In this document: positions 51,592 through 61,651 of the stretch, piece after piece
How the letters are laid out: each line of letters begins with the position of its first letter
How positions within the stretch are numbered: position 1 is the stretch's first letter
DNA from: Alteromonadaceae bacterium BrNp21-10
Lineage (GTDB): Bacteria; Pseudomonadota; Gammaproteobacteria; Enterobacterales; Alteromonadaceae
Direction of reading: 5' to 3'
Assembly: GCA_030418115.1 (NCBI GenBank)
Contig: JAUHQD010000010.1
Span: 1-64,000 of the forward strand
DNA length: 64,000 nucleotides
Notes under the pieces: generated by a model
What the model was told of the DNA's origin: nothing
What the model saw: the letters and a program-made list of their open reading frames with translations, nothing else
The model's database searches: none
Translations under genes and position numbers: made by a program

Positions 51592-51789
51592 TTGTCATGG
51601 AAAACTTTCGTTTCAATGCCAAAAATTGAGAAAAATCAAACTGCAACACCACTGCAGCGGTTGTTTACTAAACAACAGCCCAAAGTAGCCGCCAAAAAAA
51701 AGGTGGGTAAATTACTCACGACGATGGCCGAAGAGGATCATAAACGCATCGCCATCTTATTACAGAAATGGTTAGATGAAAGTGAGTAG
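51592..51789 (+). CDS. Small basic protein of unknown function
   Basis: 65 residues, Lys/Gln-rich N-terminal half (KQQPKVAAKKKVGK) and an amphipathic C-terminal helix (MAEEDHKRIAILLQKWLDE). The TTG start at 51592 is supported by AAGGA at 51581-51585, 6 nt upstream. An ATG eight codons later has no ribosome site. No family is recognised. It is divergent from the doxX-like gene and convergent with the GGDEF gene. Confidence 0.55.
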   Translation: MSWKTFVSMPKIEKNQTATPLQRLFTKQQPKVAAKKKVGKLLTTMAEEDHKRIAILLQKWLDESE

Positions 51790-51825
51790 CAGTAGCTTAA
51801 TAATAATGACTAAAGGATGTTTAAG

Positions 51826-53082
51826 TTATTTATTAATAACCGTGCAATTTCTGCCGGCGCTTTTGGCTTTATATAACGCGTTGTCTGAGGCCTTCATCAC
51901 CTTAGTAAATTCATTGTTAGCTTCATTACGTTCAGCAATACCAAAACTGGACGTGACGAAAACATTCGTCATAGTCTCTTTGGTTTTGCCACTGCGTTGC
52001 TCAGGCTTACCTTTCGCGCGGCCAGGTTTACGGATCTGAAAACCTCTGGACTCAATTGCGGCCCTCACTTCTTCCACATAAATTAATGCTTGTTTAGCGG
52101 TTTTATTGGGGAATACTAAAGTGAACTCTTCGCCGCCGTAACGAAAGGCACGACCTCCTCCACCGACATTATTCATGCAAGTCGCGACCATCTTAAGTAC
52201 TTGATCGCCGACATCATGGCCATATTTGTCGTTAAAATTCTTAAACTTATCGACATCCCCCATCACCACCGCATATTTTTTACCTAAGGTGCTGACAAAT
52301 TGCATTAACGCTCGGCGACCATCAATACCGGTTAACTCGTCCTTAAAAGCCATGTTATAGCCGTCTAATAGAATCATCACAAAAAAGGCAATCGCAATGA
52401 TGCTGTATACCAACAATGGAAACTGGCGATTAAAATATAAACTAATACTGATCAGCATTAGTGCTGTAAACAATAACGCTGAATGGCGATTACTCGGTTG
52501 TATAAATAAACGCACCACACCGGTGAACAAAATCATTATCGTCATCAACAACGGTAATATCGGCATCGGTGTTAGGTTTAAGTTCTGCATTGCCGCAGGT
52601 AAAAAAGTGATTAATACGCTGGTATATTGGTTCAGTAACAAACTAGCGACCACAAAAAGTCCAAGGCTTAATGCCACCACCGCTATAGAAATGGCAACAC
52701 CTGATAACATCAAACCGCGATCCCTATCCCAGAGTAAAGTGATCATCGTCACCATTAATAGCGATGGCATTGAATCCTGCACAACTTGTGATATCAACCA
52801 TTCAATGGGGATCCAAGGCAGCATTAAGCTGATGAGCAGTAAAATTGAAGCTATACATAAACGGCTATGACCGAATTGCATTGCCAACAATGCAGAGGCC
52901 GTAAGCAAACCGTGTGGTAGCCACATTAAACTAGCGCTGGGGGTTTGGGTTATTACTGGATAAGCATTAATAACAAAAATACAGCCTAAAATAATGAGGC
53001 TTTGAAGAATGAGTGATTTGCACGCAGCTTTGACGGAGATAATAATGGCCAAGTTCCTACTGTATATTATTAATACAAACAA
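51826..53082 (-). CDS. Membrane-bound diguanylate cyclase (GGDEF)
   Basis: 418 residues. The first about 250 form eight or so transmembrane helices with a MASE-like look. The C-terminal GGDEF domain has LTGIDGRRALM, GDVDKFKNFNDKYGHDVGDQVL and the intact active-site loop RYGGEEF, so it probably makes c-di-GMP. The inhibitory RxxD motif normally five residues before the loop is replaced by glycines, so product feedback is probably lost. The membrane signal is unknown. Start codon choice near the N-terminus is uncertain. Confidence 0.9.
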   Translation of the reverse strand: MFVLIIYSRNLAIIISVKAACKSLILQSLIILGCIFVINAYPVITQTPSASLMWLPHGLLTASALLAMQFGHSRLCIASILLLISLMLPWIPIEWLISQVVQDSMPSLLMVTMITLLWDRDRGLMLSGVAISIAVVALSLGLFVVASLLLNQYTSVLITFLPAAMQNLNLTPMPILPLLMTIMILFTGVVRLFIQPSNRHSALLFTALMLISISLYFNRQFPLLVYSIIAIAFFVMILLDGYNMAFKDELTGIDGRRALMQFVSTLGKKYAVVMGDVDKFKNFNDKYGHDVGDQVLKMVATCMNNVGGGGRAFRYGGEEFTLVFPNKTAKQALIYVEEVRAAIESRGFQIRKPGRAKGKPEQRSGKTKETMTNVFVTSSFGIAERNEANNEFTKVMKASDNALYKAKSAGRNCTVINK

Positions 53083-53258
53083 AGGCTTAAGTTCGATATT
53101 GATCAGTGTGCCATATTAGCTATTAAATGCAATCTGTTGATTTTGAGTGATGGACAAAATATGCCGAGATTATGTATATAAATCCTCCGTGTAACCCTAA
53201 AAATCATGTTAGGATTTTAAATTAACCGGTAACTCCGCATACCAACAAGGACGTCATT

Positions 53259-53729
53259 ATGGAAACCATCAATCTGCCTTCATTTATCGTCTATGGATTA
53301 AGTGTACGCACTAATAATGTCAGCGAAATTCAACAAAATGGCGGCGCCATTGGCCGATTATGGCAAGAATTTTATGCAAACATTGCCCCGCACTTAAACA
53401 ACAATTCAAAACTATATGGCGTATATACAGATTATGAATCCGATCATGCAGGTGACTATAGTGTATTAGCTTCTACGGATGATCCAGCACTGCATGCTAA
53501 ACTCGCGGATGACGCCAATATTGATGTAAAACAACATACTGTCGCGGCTGGTCGCTATGTGGTTTTTCGTGGTATGGGCCCAATGCCCCAAGCCGTTATA
53601 GAATTATGGGCCCAAGTTTGGCAGTTTTTCACCGATGACAATTGCCCTTACACCCGCATTTACACCAGTGACTTTGAATTTTATAAAAGTGATACTGAAG
53701 TTGAAATTTATATGGCCATTGCAGAGTAA
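53259..53729 (+). CDS. GyrI-like (effector-binding domain) protein
   Basis: 156 residues forming a stand-alone SOUL/GyrI-like small-molecule-binding domain. It has a strand pair at the start (SFIVYGLSVRTNN), IGRLWQEFYAN, YGVYTDYESDHAGDYSVLAS and the C-terminal RIYTSDFEFYKSDTEVEIYMAI. Homologous domains occur at the C-terminus of AraC-type regulators and in GyrI/Rob; here there is no DNA-binding part. A role in binding a hydrophobic compound is inferred. An AAGGA ribosome site precedes it. Confidence 0.88.
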   Translation: METINLPSFIVYGLSVRTNNVSEIQQNGGAIGRLWQEFYANIAPHLNNNSKLYGVYTDYESDHAGDYSVLASTDDPALHAKLADDANIDVKQHTVAAGRYVVFRGMGPMPQAVIELWAQVWQFFTDDNCPYTRIYTSDFEFYKSDTEVEIYMAIAE

Positions 53730-53737
53730 TTACCACT

Positions 53738-53804
53738 AACCTTAACTCTGGATAAGAAATGTCGAAATGGGAATATTGCTTTTATTCGCTACTGTGCTGA
53801 GGTT
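53738..53804. repeat. 67-bp internally deleted copy of the foldback repeat
   Basis: It starts AACCTTAACTCTGGATAAG and ends GTGCTGAGGTT. CTGGATAAGAAATGTC (53748-53763) is identical to the complement of 6581-6596, and AATATTGCTTTTATT (53772-53786) is identical to the complement of 6513-6527. The centre of the long hairpin is missing. It lies 9 bp after the stop codon of the GyrI-like gene. Confidence 0.7.
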
Positions 53805-53835
53805 GACTATATTAAAGGGGAGAAATATCATCCCC

Positions 53836-54204
53836 CTATAGCCAATTGATGGCATCCTCGTAGCGTTCAAAATGACGCATTTCTCCACTTGTAAACCAAT
53901 CTCCTATTTTGACACTGAGCTCCAACCATTTTTGATTACTAATAACTGCAATTTTCTCAAATTCATTACCGTGCTTTAAGCCTAATTTTAAATCGTCCCA
54001 TGCAGCCCTTAATTCCCATCCTTCCAACTCACTAGCATCAACCAATACTTTTACCTTTGGTTCAACCACACTCGCTAATGCCGAATCAATTAAGGGGGTT
54101 ATTTTTTGATAGTCTTCATGGGTTAATTTACCGAAAACTTTCATGGTTAAAATAAACACTTTTCCGACTCTGTCTATTCCAATAGTCAATCCATGTCGTT
54201 GCAT
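53836..54204 (-). CDS. SpoIIAA-like (STAS-related) protein
   Basis: 122 residues starting MQRHGLTIGIDR. KVLVDASELEGWELRAAWDDLKLGLKHGNEFEKIAVI and the C-terminal EMRHFERYEDAINWL are typical of the SpoIIAA-like family (PF11964). These lipid-binding-like STAS proteins have an unclear role. It is a single gene downstream of fadH on the same strand, with a gap of about 60 bp. Confidence 0.88.
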   Translation of the reverse strand: MQRHGLTIGIDRVGKVFILTMKVFGKLTHEDYQKITPLIDSALASVVEPKVKVLVDASELEGWELRAAWDDLKLGLKHGNEFEKIAVISNQKWLELSVKIGDWFTSGEMRHFERYEDAINWL

Positions 54205-54262
54205 TCTGTTGTCCTCATTTCATTAATTTAAAGCTATTAATACAACACTTACCATTGCAATA

Positions 54263-56332
<2,070 letters not shown>

Positions 56333-56535
56333 TTAATTTAACATTAAATAAACGCAATTATTCATGTAGCAATTTCAGCTGAGTTCAAAGCGTAGCAATA
56401 TATTGCTGAATAACACTGGTTTCATAAAGAATTACATTTAGTCCCTTCGCTAAGTGCCAAGTTTTGAGTAGACTACGGCTATCTATCGTGCGTTTTGCGC
56501 CCTAGATCCTAATCTCAGTTATATAGGTAATATTT

Positions 56536-58392
56536 ATGGCTTCAGGAACAAGCTGGACAAAATCTTTATTCGTAGGCTTATGGACACTACTCAATTTCTT
56601 ACGTAATGCCTTTTTCAATATTATTTTTATTATCATCGCCATTGCCATTATCGGTGCGATGATGGCAGATAATGACACTGTTTCCGTGAAAAAAGATTCC
56701 GCCTTGGTGCTGAATTTATATGGCGATGTGGTCATTCAAAAACAGGCCGTTGACCCATTAGAAGAATTTATGGCCGAGGCATTTGAGCAGCGGGAGGAAA
56801 ACCCTGAAGTTCTTTTAGACGATGTGATCTTTGCCATTAATAACGCCAAAGAAGACAAGCGTATAAAAACCCTAGTATTAGATTTAGAAGGTTTAGGTAG
56901 CGCTGGATTAGACAAACTACAGCTCATTGCCAACGCTATTGATGACTTTAAAACGAGTGAAAAACCGGTTTATGCCATTGGCGATTACTTCTCCCAAAAT
57001 CAGTACTTTTTGGCCGCCCATGCCGATCACCTTTACCTTAACCCAATGGGCTTCATGTTACTTGAAGGTTATGGCCGTTATGGCATGTACTTTAAGACTG
57101 CGTTAGAAAAGTTAAAGGCTACTACTCATGTTTTTCGCGTTGGTACCTATAAATCTTATGTAGAGCCTTACATCAGAGACGACATGTCAGATGCCGCTAA
57201 AGAGGCAAATAAAGCTTGGTTGAACGCCATGTGGAGCCAATATAAACAAGCTATCGTCAATGCTCGTGGACTAGAGCCAGATAATTTTGATGAAAAGCTC
57301 GATGGCTTTTTAGCTAAATTTGAACAAGCAGACGGTGATTGGGCACAATATGCGTTACAAAATAATTGGGTCGATGCGTTAAAAACCCGCGATGAGGTCA
57401 TTAGTGAATTAACCACCGTTGTGGAAAGCAATAAAAGCAAACGGGGTTATAAACACATCACTTTTAAAGACTACTTAAGTGTTATTCAATCGCCCTTCCC
57501 TGATCAAGGCGGTGATAACAATGTGGCCATTGTGGTCGCCAAAGGATCTATATTAAATGGTGAACAAAAAGCGGGCACTATTGGCGGTGACAGCACCGCA
57601 CAATTATTACGTCAAGCACGCTTAGATGATTCAGTAAAAGCGGTGGTTTTGTACGTAGACTCACCGGGCGGCAGTGCTTTTGCCTCTGAGATTATCCGTC
57701 AAGAAATCGATAACCTTAAAGCTGCTGGCAAACCCGTAGTGGCGCAAATGAGTACTTATGCAGCTTCCGGCGGCTATTGGATATCCGCTAGTGCCGATGA
57801 AATTTGGGCAGCACCCACCACGGTCACTGGCTCCATCGGTATTTTCGGTATGTTTATGACCTATGAAAACACCTTAGATTACCTTGGCGTACACACCGAC
57901 GGTGTCGGCACCACAGAATTTGCAGGCTTAACCGCTACCCGTGCGCTGGATCCTCGTATTGGCGCTATTTTTCAACGCAGCATTGAAAATGGTTACGATA
58001 AGTTTATTTCCTTGGTCGCTAAAGAACGCAACATGACTAAAGAGGAAGCTGACAGTAAGGCTCAGGGGCGCGTATGGATAGGTCAACAAGCGTTAGAAAT
58101 TGGCTTAGTCGATAAAATCGGTTATCTACCTGATGCGGTTGCTTCAGCAGCACAACTTGCCGGTTTAGATAGCTACGACACCAAAAGTATCGAAAAACAC
58201 CTTTCACCTTCTGAAGAGTTTTGGAAAAAGCTCTTCAGTCAGGCTTCCAGTGTTGTGGGTAAAGTAGGGATCGCGCAAAGCGACAGTCGTTTAATGGGTA
58301 TAGTGAAAGGATTAATATCTGAATTTGACGCCATGGCTAATATGAATGACCCCAGAGGTATTTATGCCTATTGCCTCGCCTGCGAGTTGTAA
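56536..58392 (+). CDS. sppA: Signal peptide peptidase SppA (protease IV, 67 kDa type)
   Basis: 618 residues. One N-terminal membrane helix (about 18-42) is followed by two ClpP-like domains. The general base Lys206 is in RVGTYKSYVEP and the nucleophile Ser411 in TYAASGGYWISASADEI, giving the Ser/Lys dyad of the tandem-domain enzyme. It digests signal peptides left in the inner membrane. The C-terminus shows no truncation. It is followed by a terminator and then ansA, as in enteric bacteria. Confidence 0.96.
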   Translation: MASGTSWTKSLFVGLWTLLNFLRNAFFNIIFIIIAIAIIGAMMADNDTVSVKKDSALVLNLYGDVVIQKQAVDPLEEFMAEAFEQREENPEVLLDDVIFAINNAKEDKRIKTLVLDLEGLGSAGLDKLQLIANAIDDFKTSEKPVYAIGDYFSQNQYFLAAHADHLYLNPMGFMLLEGYGRYGMYFKTALEKLKATTHVFRVGTYKSYVEPYIRDDMSDAAKEANKAWLNAMWSQYKQAIVNARGLEPDNFDEKLDGFLAKFEQADGDWAQYALQNNWVDALKTRDEVISELTTVVESNKSKRGYKHITFKDYLSVIQSPFPDQGGDNNVAIVVAKGSILNGEQKAGTIGGDSTAQLLRQARLDDSVKAVVLYVDSPGGSAFASEIIRQEIDNLKAAGKPVVAQMSTYAASGGYWISASADEIWAAPTTVTGSIGIFGMFMTYENTLDYLGVHTDGVGTTEFAGLTATRALDPRIGAIFQRSIENGYDKFISLVAKERNMTKEEADSKAQGRVWIGQQALEIGLVDKIGYLPDAVASAAQLAGLDSYDTKSIEKHLSPSEEFWKKLFSQASSVVGKVGIAQSDSRLMGIVKGLISEFDAMANMNDPRGIYAYCLACEL

Positions 58393-58411
58393 AGGTTAAA
58401 CATACAAACCC

Positions 58412-58437
58412 AAGCCCGCTTATTAGCGGGCTTTTTT
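58412..58437 (+). terminator. Terminator of sppA
   Basis: AAGCCCGCT (58412-58420), loop TATT and AGCGGGCTT (58425-58433), followed by TTTT. It separates sppA from ansA. Confidence 0.88.
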
Positions 58438-58498
58438 GCTTTTAAGGGTGCTTGTGCTTGAATGGCGACATAACCATTAAGTACTGATTGAGCCTAAA

Positions 58499-59512
58499 AT
58501 GAAAAAACGTATTTATATCGCCTATACTGGCGGCACTATTGGTATGCGCCCCTCGGACAATGGCTATGTTCCAGCAGCAGGTTTTTTGTCCGACACTTTG
58601 GCTAACATGCCCGAATTTCATCGCCCAGAGATGCCCCTATTTGATATTCATGAATATGAACATTTAATCGATTCATCGGATATGAGCCCATTACATTGGC
58701 AACAAATTGCTGAAGATATTCAGCAACATTACCAAGACTACGACGGTTTTATTATTCTACATGGTACCGATACCATGGCGTTTACCGCTTCAGCTTTGTC
58801 TTTTATATTGGAAGGCCTAAGTAAACCAGTGATTATCACTGGCTCACAAATACCGCTAGCGGAGTTACGCTCTGATGGTCAGGTTAATTTACTGAATGCG
58901 TTATATATTGCCGCTAACTACCCTATTGCTGAAGTCAGCTTATTTTTTAACAACACCTTATTTCGCGGGAATCGTTCGAAAAAGATCCACGCTGACGGTT
59001 TTGGTGCTTTCGCGTCACCCAACTTTGCGCCACTTTTAGAGGCAGGTATTAATATTGAGCTGAAAAGTGGTGTTCTCTGCAAAGATATTTCTGACAATTC
59101 TCAGCCATTTCAAGTGAGTAAAGTAACATCACAACCCATAGGTGTAGTTACGTTGTATCCCGGCATTAGTGCCGATGTAGTACGTAACGCCATTCTACAA
59201 CCGGTTAATGCACTAATTCTATTAAGTTATGGTGTTGGCAACGCCCCACAAAATGAGGCGTTGTTAGAGCAATTACGTATTGCCAATAGCAAGGACATTA
59301 TTGTGATCAATTGTACTCAATGTTTGCGCGGAAAAGTGAATATGGCAGGTTATGCTAATGGTAATGCATTGAAAAAAGTCGGGGTTATTTCCGGTGGCGA
59401 TATGACTCTAGAGGCCTGTTTAACCAAACTGCATTATTTATTATCTAAATCATTGACCGTCAGTGAAGTTAAACAACAACTGCAATCAAACCTTAGAGGA
59501 GAATTATCTTAA
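58499..59512 (+). CDS. ansA: L-Asparaginase I (cytoplasmic type)
   Basis: 337 residues; asparagine to aspartate and ammonia. The first catalytic Thr is in AYTGGTIGMRPS and the second in ILHGTDTMAFTASALSF. SQIPLAELRSDGQVNLLNAL is highly conserved with E. coli AnsA. There is no signal peptide, so it is cytoplasmic. The last 9 nt overlap the convergent MFS gene. Confidence 0.96.
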   Translation: MKKRIYIAYTGGTIGMRPSDNGYVPAAGFLSDTLANMPEFHRPEMPLFDIHEYEHLIDSSDMSPLHWQQIAEDIQQHYQDYDGFIILHGTDTMAFTASALSFILEGLSKPVIITGSQIPLAELRSDGQVNLLNALYIAANYPIAEVSLFFNNTLFRGNRSKKIHADGFGAFASPNFAPLLEAGINIELKSGVLCKDISDNSQPFQVSKVTSQPIGVVTLYPGISADVVRNAILQPVNALILLSYGVGNAPQNEALLEQLRIANSKDIIVINCTQCLRGKVNMAGYANGNALKKVGVISGGDMTLEACLTKLHYLLSKSLTVSEVKQQLQSNLRGELS

Positions 59513-61099
59513 TTCTTTACTAACAAATGCAGCATGGATGTCCTCTAATCGACGTCCTCTGGTATCAATGCCATTCTTGTACAACAGCAATGCAAATAAC
59601 AACAAGGGCACAGTAATAACCCCGGCAGAAAATCCTAAACTATCGAATAATCCGCCAACACCTAACAATGCCCCCACAATACCACCTATTTTTGAGCTTG
59701 CGGCAATCAGTCCTGCCCCAGCGCCACGGTGCTGTACCGGATATATTTCAGCCGCATAAGGGATCAACATTGCAATCACACCACTTGCACTGATTAACAA
59801 CAACGCAGTAGTAACAATAATGGTAAAGGTGGAAATCATATTTAATGTATCGAACAAGAAAAACAAACTCATACTGGCGGCCGTTAACGCGATAAATAGC
59901 ACTAGTGTTTTGACACTACTCCAATGATGATAAAGCCATACCACCAGTAAAATACCAGGCAATGCCAATAAACCTGATTCCGCCAACAAAGTATTAGTAC
60001 TTTCGGCACTCATACCCATTTCGCGTAAATTAGTCGGTAACCATAATAAGAAACCAAAATTAACCACGCCCCATGAAATACCCGCCCCTACTAGACCAAT
60101 AGTAATTTTTGCGTAATTACCAAATAATAGACTTTTGAAGCTGGTCTTTTCTACTTCAATCGAATTCGCGGCCGCTTCCATCTGGTTATTATCAACTTCG
60201 CCATTGTATTGATGCAGTACCGCGCGAGCTTGATCCATTAGACCAACGTTAGCTAAAAAACGAGGCGATTCTGGGATATAGCGATTTAGCAATATAACCA
60301 TAAGACCCGTTGGTAGCCCAAGCATCCATAACATACGCCAACTAAAGGATGGCTCCAGCAAGGCCGCTGCACCGGACGCAACTAAATAACCGGCAGACGT
60401 ACCGACCCCTCCTAACGCCACCAACAACCAACCACGATGCCTTGCAGGTATCATTTCCGCCATTAACGTAAAGGTAATGGGTAACAATCCCCCCGCCGAT
60501 AATCCCATTAAAAAACACATAATGAGATTCCAATTGAAACTAGGCATAGCTCCGCAAATAGAGGTACCAATAAACATTAGAGCCGACAATAAAATTGCCG
60601 CTCGGCGGCCCAATGAATCAGCTAACTTTCCCCACAATATCGAGCCAAGCGCAGTACCGGTTAGTGCCACAAAGGCTAAGGTACCGGTGGCCTCACCACT
60701 AATTTGATACTCCGCAGTCATACCTGGCATAACAAAACCCAGCGTCGCGGGTTTCATTACATCCACAATCACCGCCACTAATAGCGCAAAAACAAGTTTT
60801 AAATGCTGTTGATTCAAAGGGCTATTATCAGCAACATGAAAATGAATGACATCAGTAGAATTGTTCAGCCGCAATGAGGCTAAACGTGGCATGAGCCCAT
60901 AGCAAGCAAGCAATAAGCCCAAAGGAATTAATCCCATACCGATGAGCATTTCCGAACTCATGGGCATACCTACCATTTGATAGTTCATGTGTGAGGCATG
61001 CACAAACATAGGAATATGGGAAAGTACGCCGAGGGTAATTAAGATACACCCGAGCCAGAATGCTAACGGATGATGGAACATATACTGTCGATTACGCAC
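59504..61099 (-). CDS. MFS transporter (sugar/organic-acid porter type)
   Basis: 531 residues. Two extra N-terminal membrane segments (about 12-30 and 46-66) and a soluble loop precede a 12-helix MFS core. The core has loop 2-3 WGKLADSLGRRAAIL and the PESPRFL signature after helix 6, typical of the sugar/aromatic-acid porter branch. The substrate cannot be assigned. The C-terminus overlaps ansA by 9 nt on the opposite strand, leaving no room for a terminator between them. Confidence 0.87.
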   Translation of the reverse strand: MRNRQYMFHHPLAFWLGCILITLGVLSHIPMFVHASHMNYQMVGMPMSSEMLIGMGLIPLGLLLACYGLMPRLASLRLNNSTDVIHFHVADNSPLNQQHLKLVFALLVAVIVDVMKPATLGFVMPGMTAEYQISGEATGTLAFVALTGTALGSILWGKLADSLGRRAAILLSALMFIGTSICGAMPSFNWNLIMCFLMGLSAGGLLPITFTLMAEMIPARHRGWLLVALGGVGTSAGYLVASGAAALLEPSFSWRMLWMLGLPTGLMVILLNRYIPESPRFLANVGLMDQARAVLHQYNGEVDNNQMEAAANSIEVEKTSFKSLLFGNYAKITIGLVGAGISWGVVNFGFLLWLPTNLREMGMSAESTNTLLAESGLLALPGILLVVWLYHHWSSVKTLVLFIALTAASMSLFFLFDTLNMISTFTIIVTTALLLISASGVIAMLIPYAAEIYPVQHRGAGAGLIAASSKIGGIVGALLGVGGLFDSLGFSAGVITVPLLLFALLLYKNGIDTRGRRLEDIHAAFVSKELR

Positions 61100-61232
61100 G
61101 CATTAACCTCTTACAACTCAAAGTAAAATTACGCAGGACTTAAGATTATAAAATCGGCTCGAATGGGATCCGCAAGCAGTACTACTGATGCACTTAATAT
61201 CACTAATACTGCTCAACAGCTGGATAGACCAG

Positions 61233-61622
61233 TTACAATTGATAATCAAATGTATAAAAGTGTTTACCTTGCTCCATTTTAATCGTCATGGTACCGGATA
61301 AGCCTTTTAATTGGCCGCTGGCGGAATCCGGTATGACTTCGAGAATAAGACGATCTTGGCCCTTATCCATCACGCCAAAGTGCTGCAGCGCAAAACTGCC
61401 TTGTTTGTCGTTCAATAGGCCGGTGACCAATTCAATGGCTACATACCCTGCAGAGCCTTTTTGCGTGGTCCTAGCACTTAGCATTTCACCTTGGCTGGTG
61501 GCATTAAGCTCGCCAAAATAGACTTTTTCCAACGACATACGCCCCAAGTTAATGCCGTCTTTACTTTGAGCATAAGCTTCCATGGGTGCTAGCGTGACTT
61601 CAAATTTGCCGTTGATTTCCAT
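61233..61622 (-). CDS. DUF3224 domain-containing protein
   Basis: 129 residues starting MEINGKFEVTLAPMEAY. LGRMSLEKVYFGELNATSQGEMLSAR, KGSAGYVAIELVTGLL, GSFALQHFGVM and GKHFYTFDYQL are the family blocks of DUF3224, a small beta-barrel (allene-oxide-cyclase-like) fold of unknown function. No signal peptide. It lies 29 nt downstream of the DUF349 gene on the same strand, so co-transcription is possible. Confidence 0.9.
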   Translation of the reverse strand: MEINGKFEVTLAPMEAYAQSKDGINLGRMSLEKVYFGELNATSQGEMLSARTTQKGSAGYVAIELVTGLLNDKQGSFALQHFGVMDKGQDRLILEVIPDSASGQLKGLSGTMTIKMEQGKHFYTFDYQL

Positions 61623-61651
61623 CTTATTTCCTTACTGGGTAAAATTGCTGA

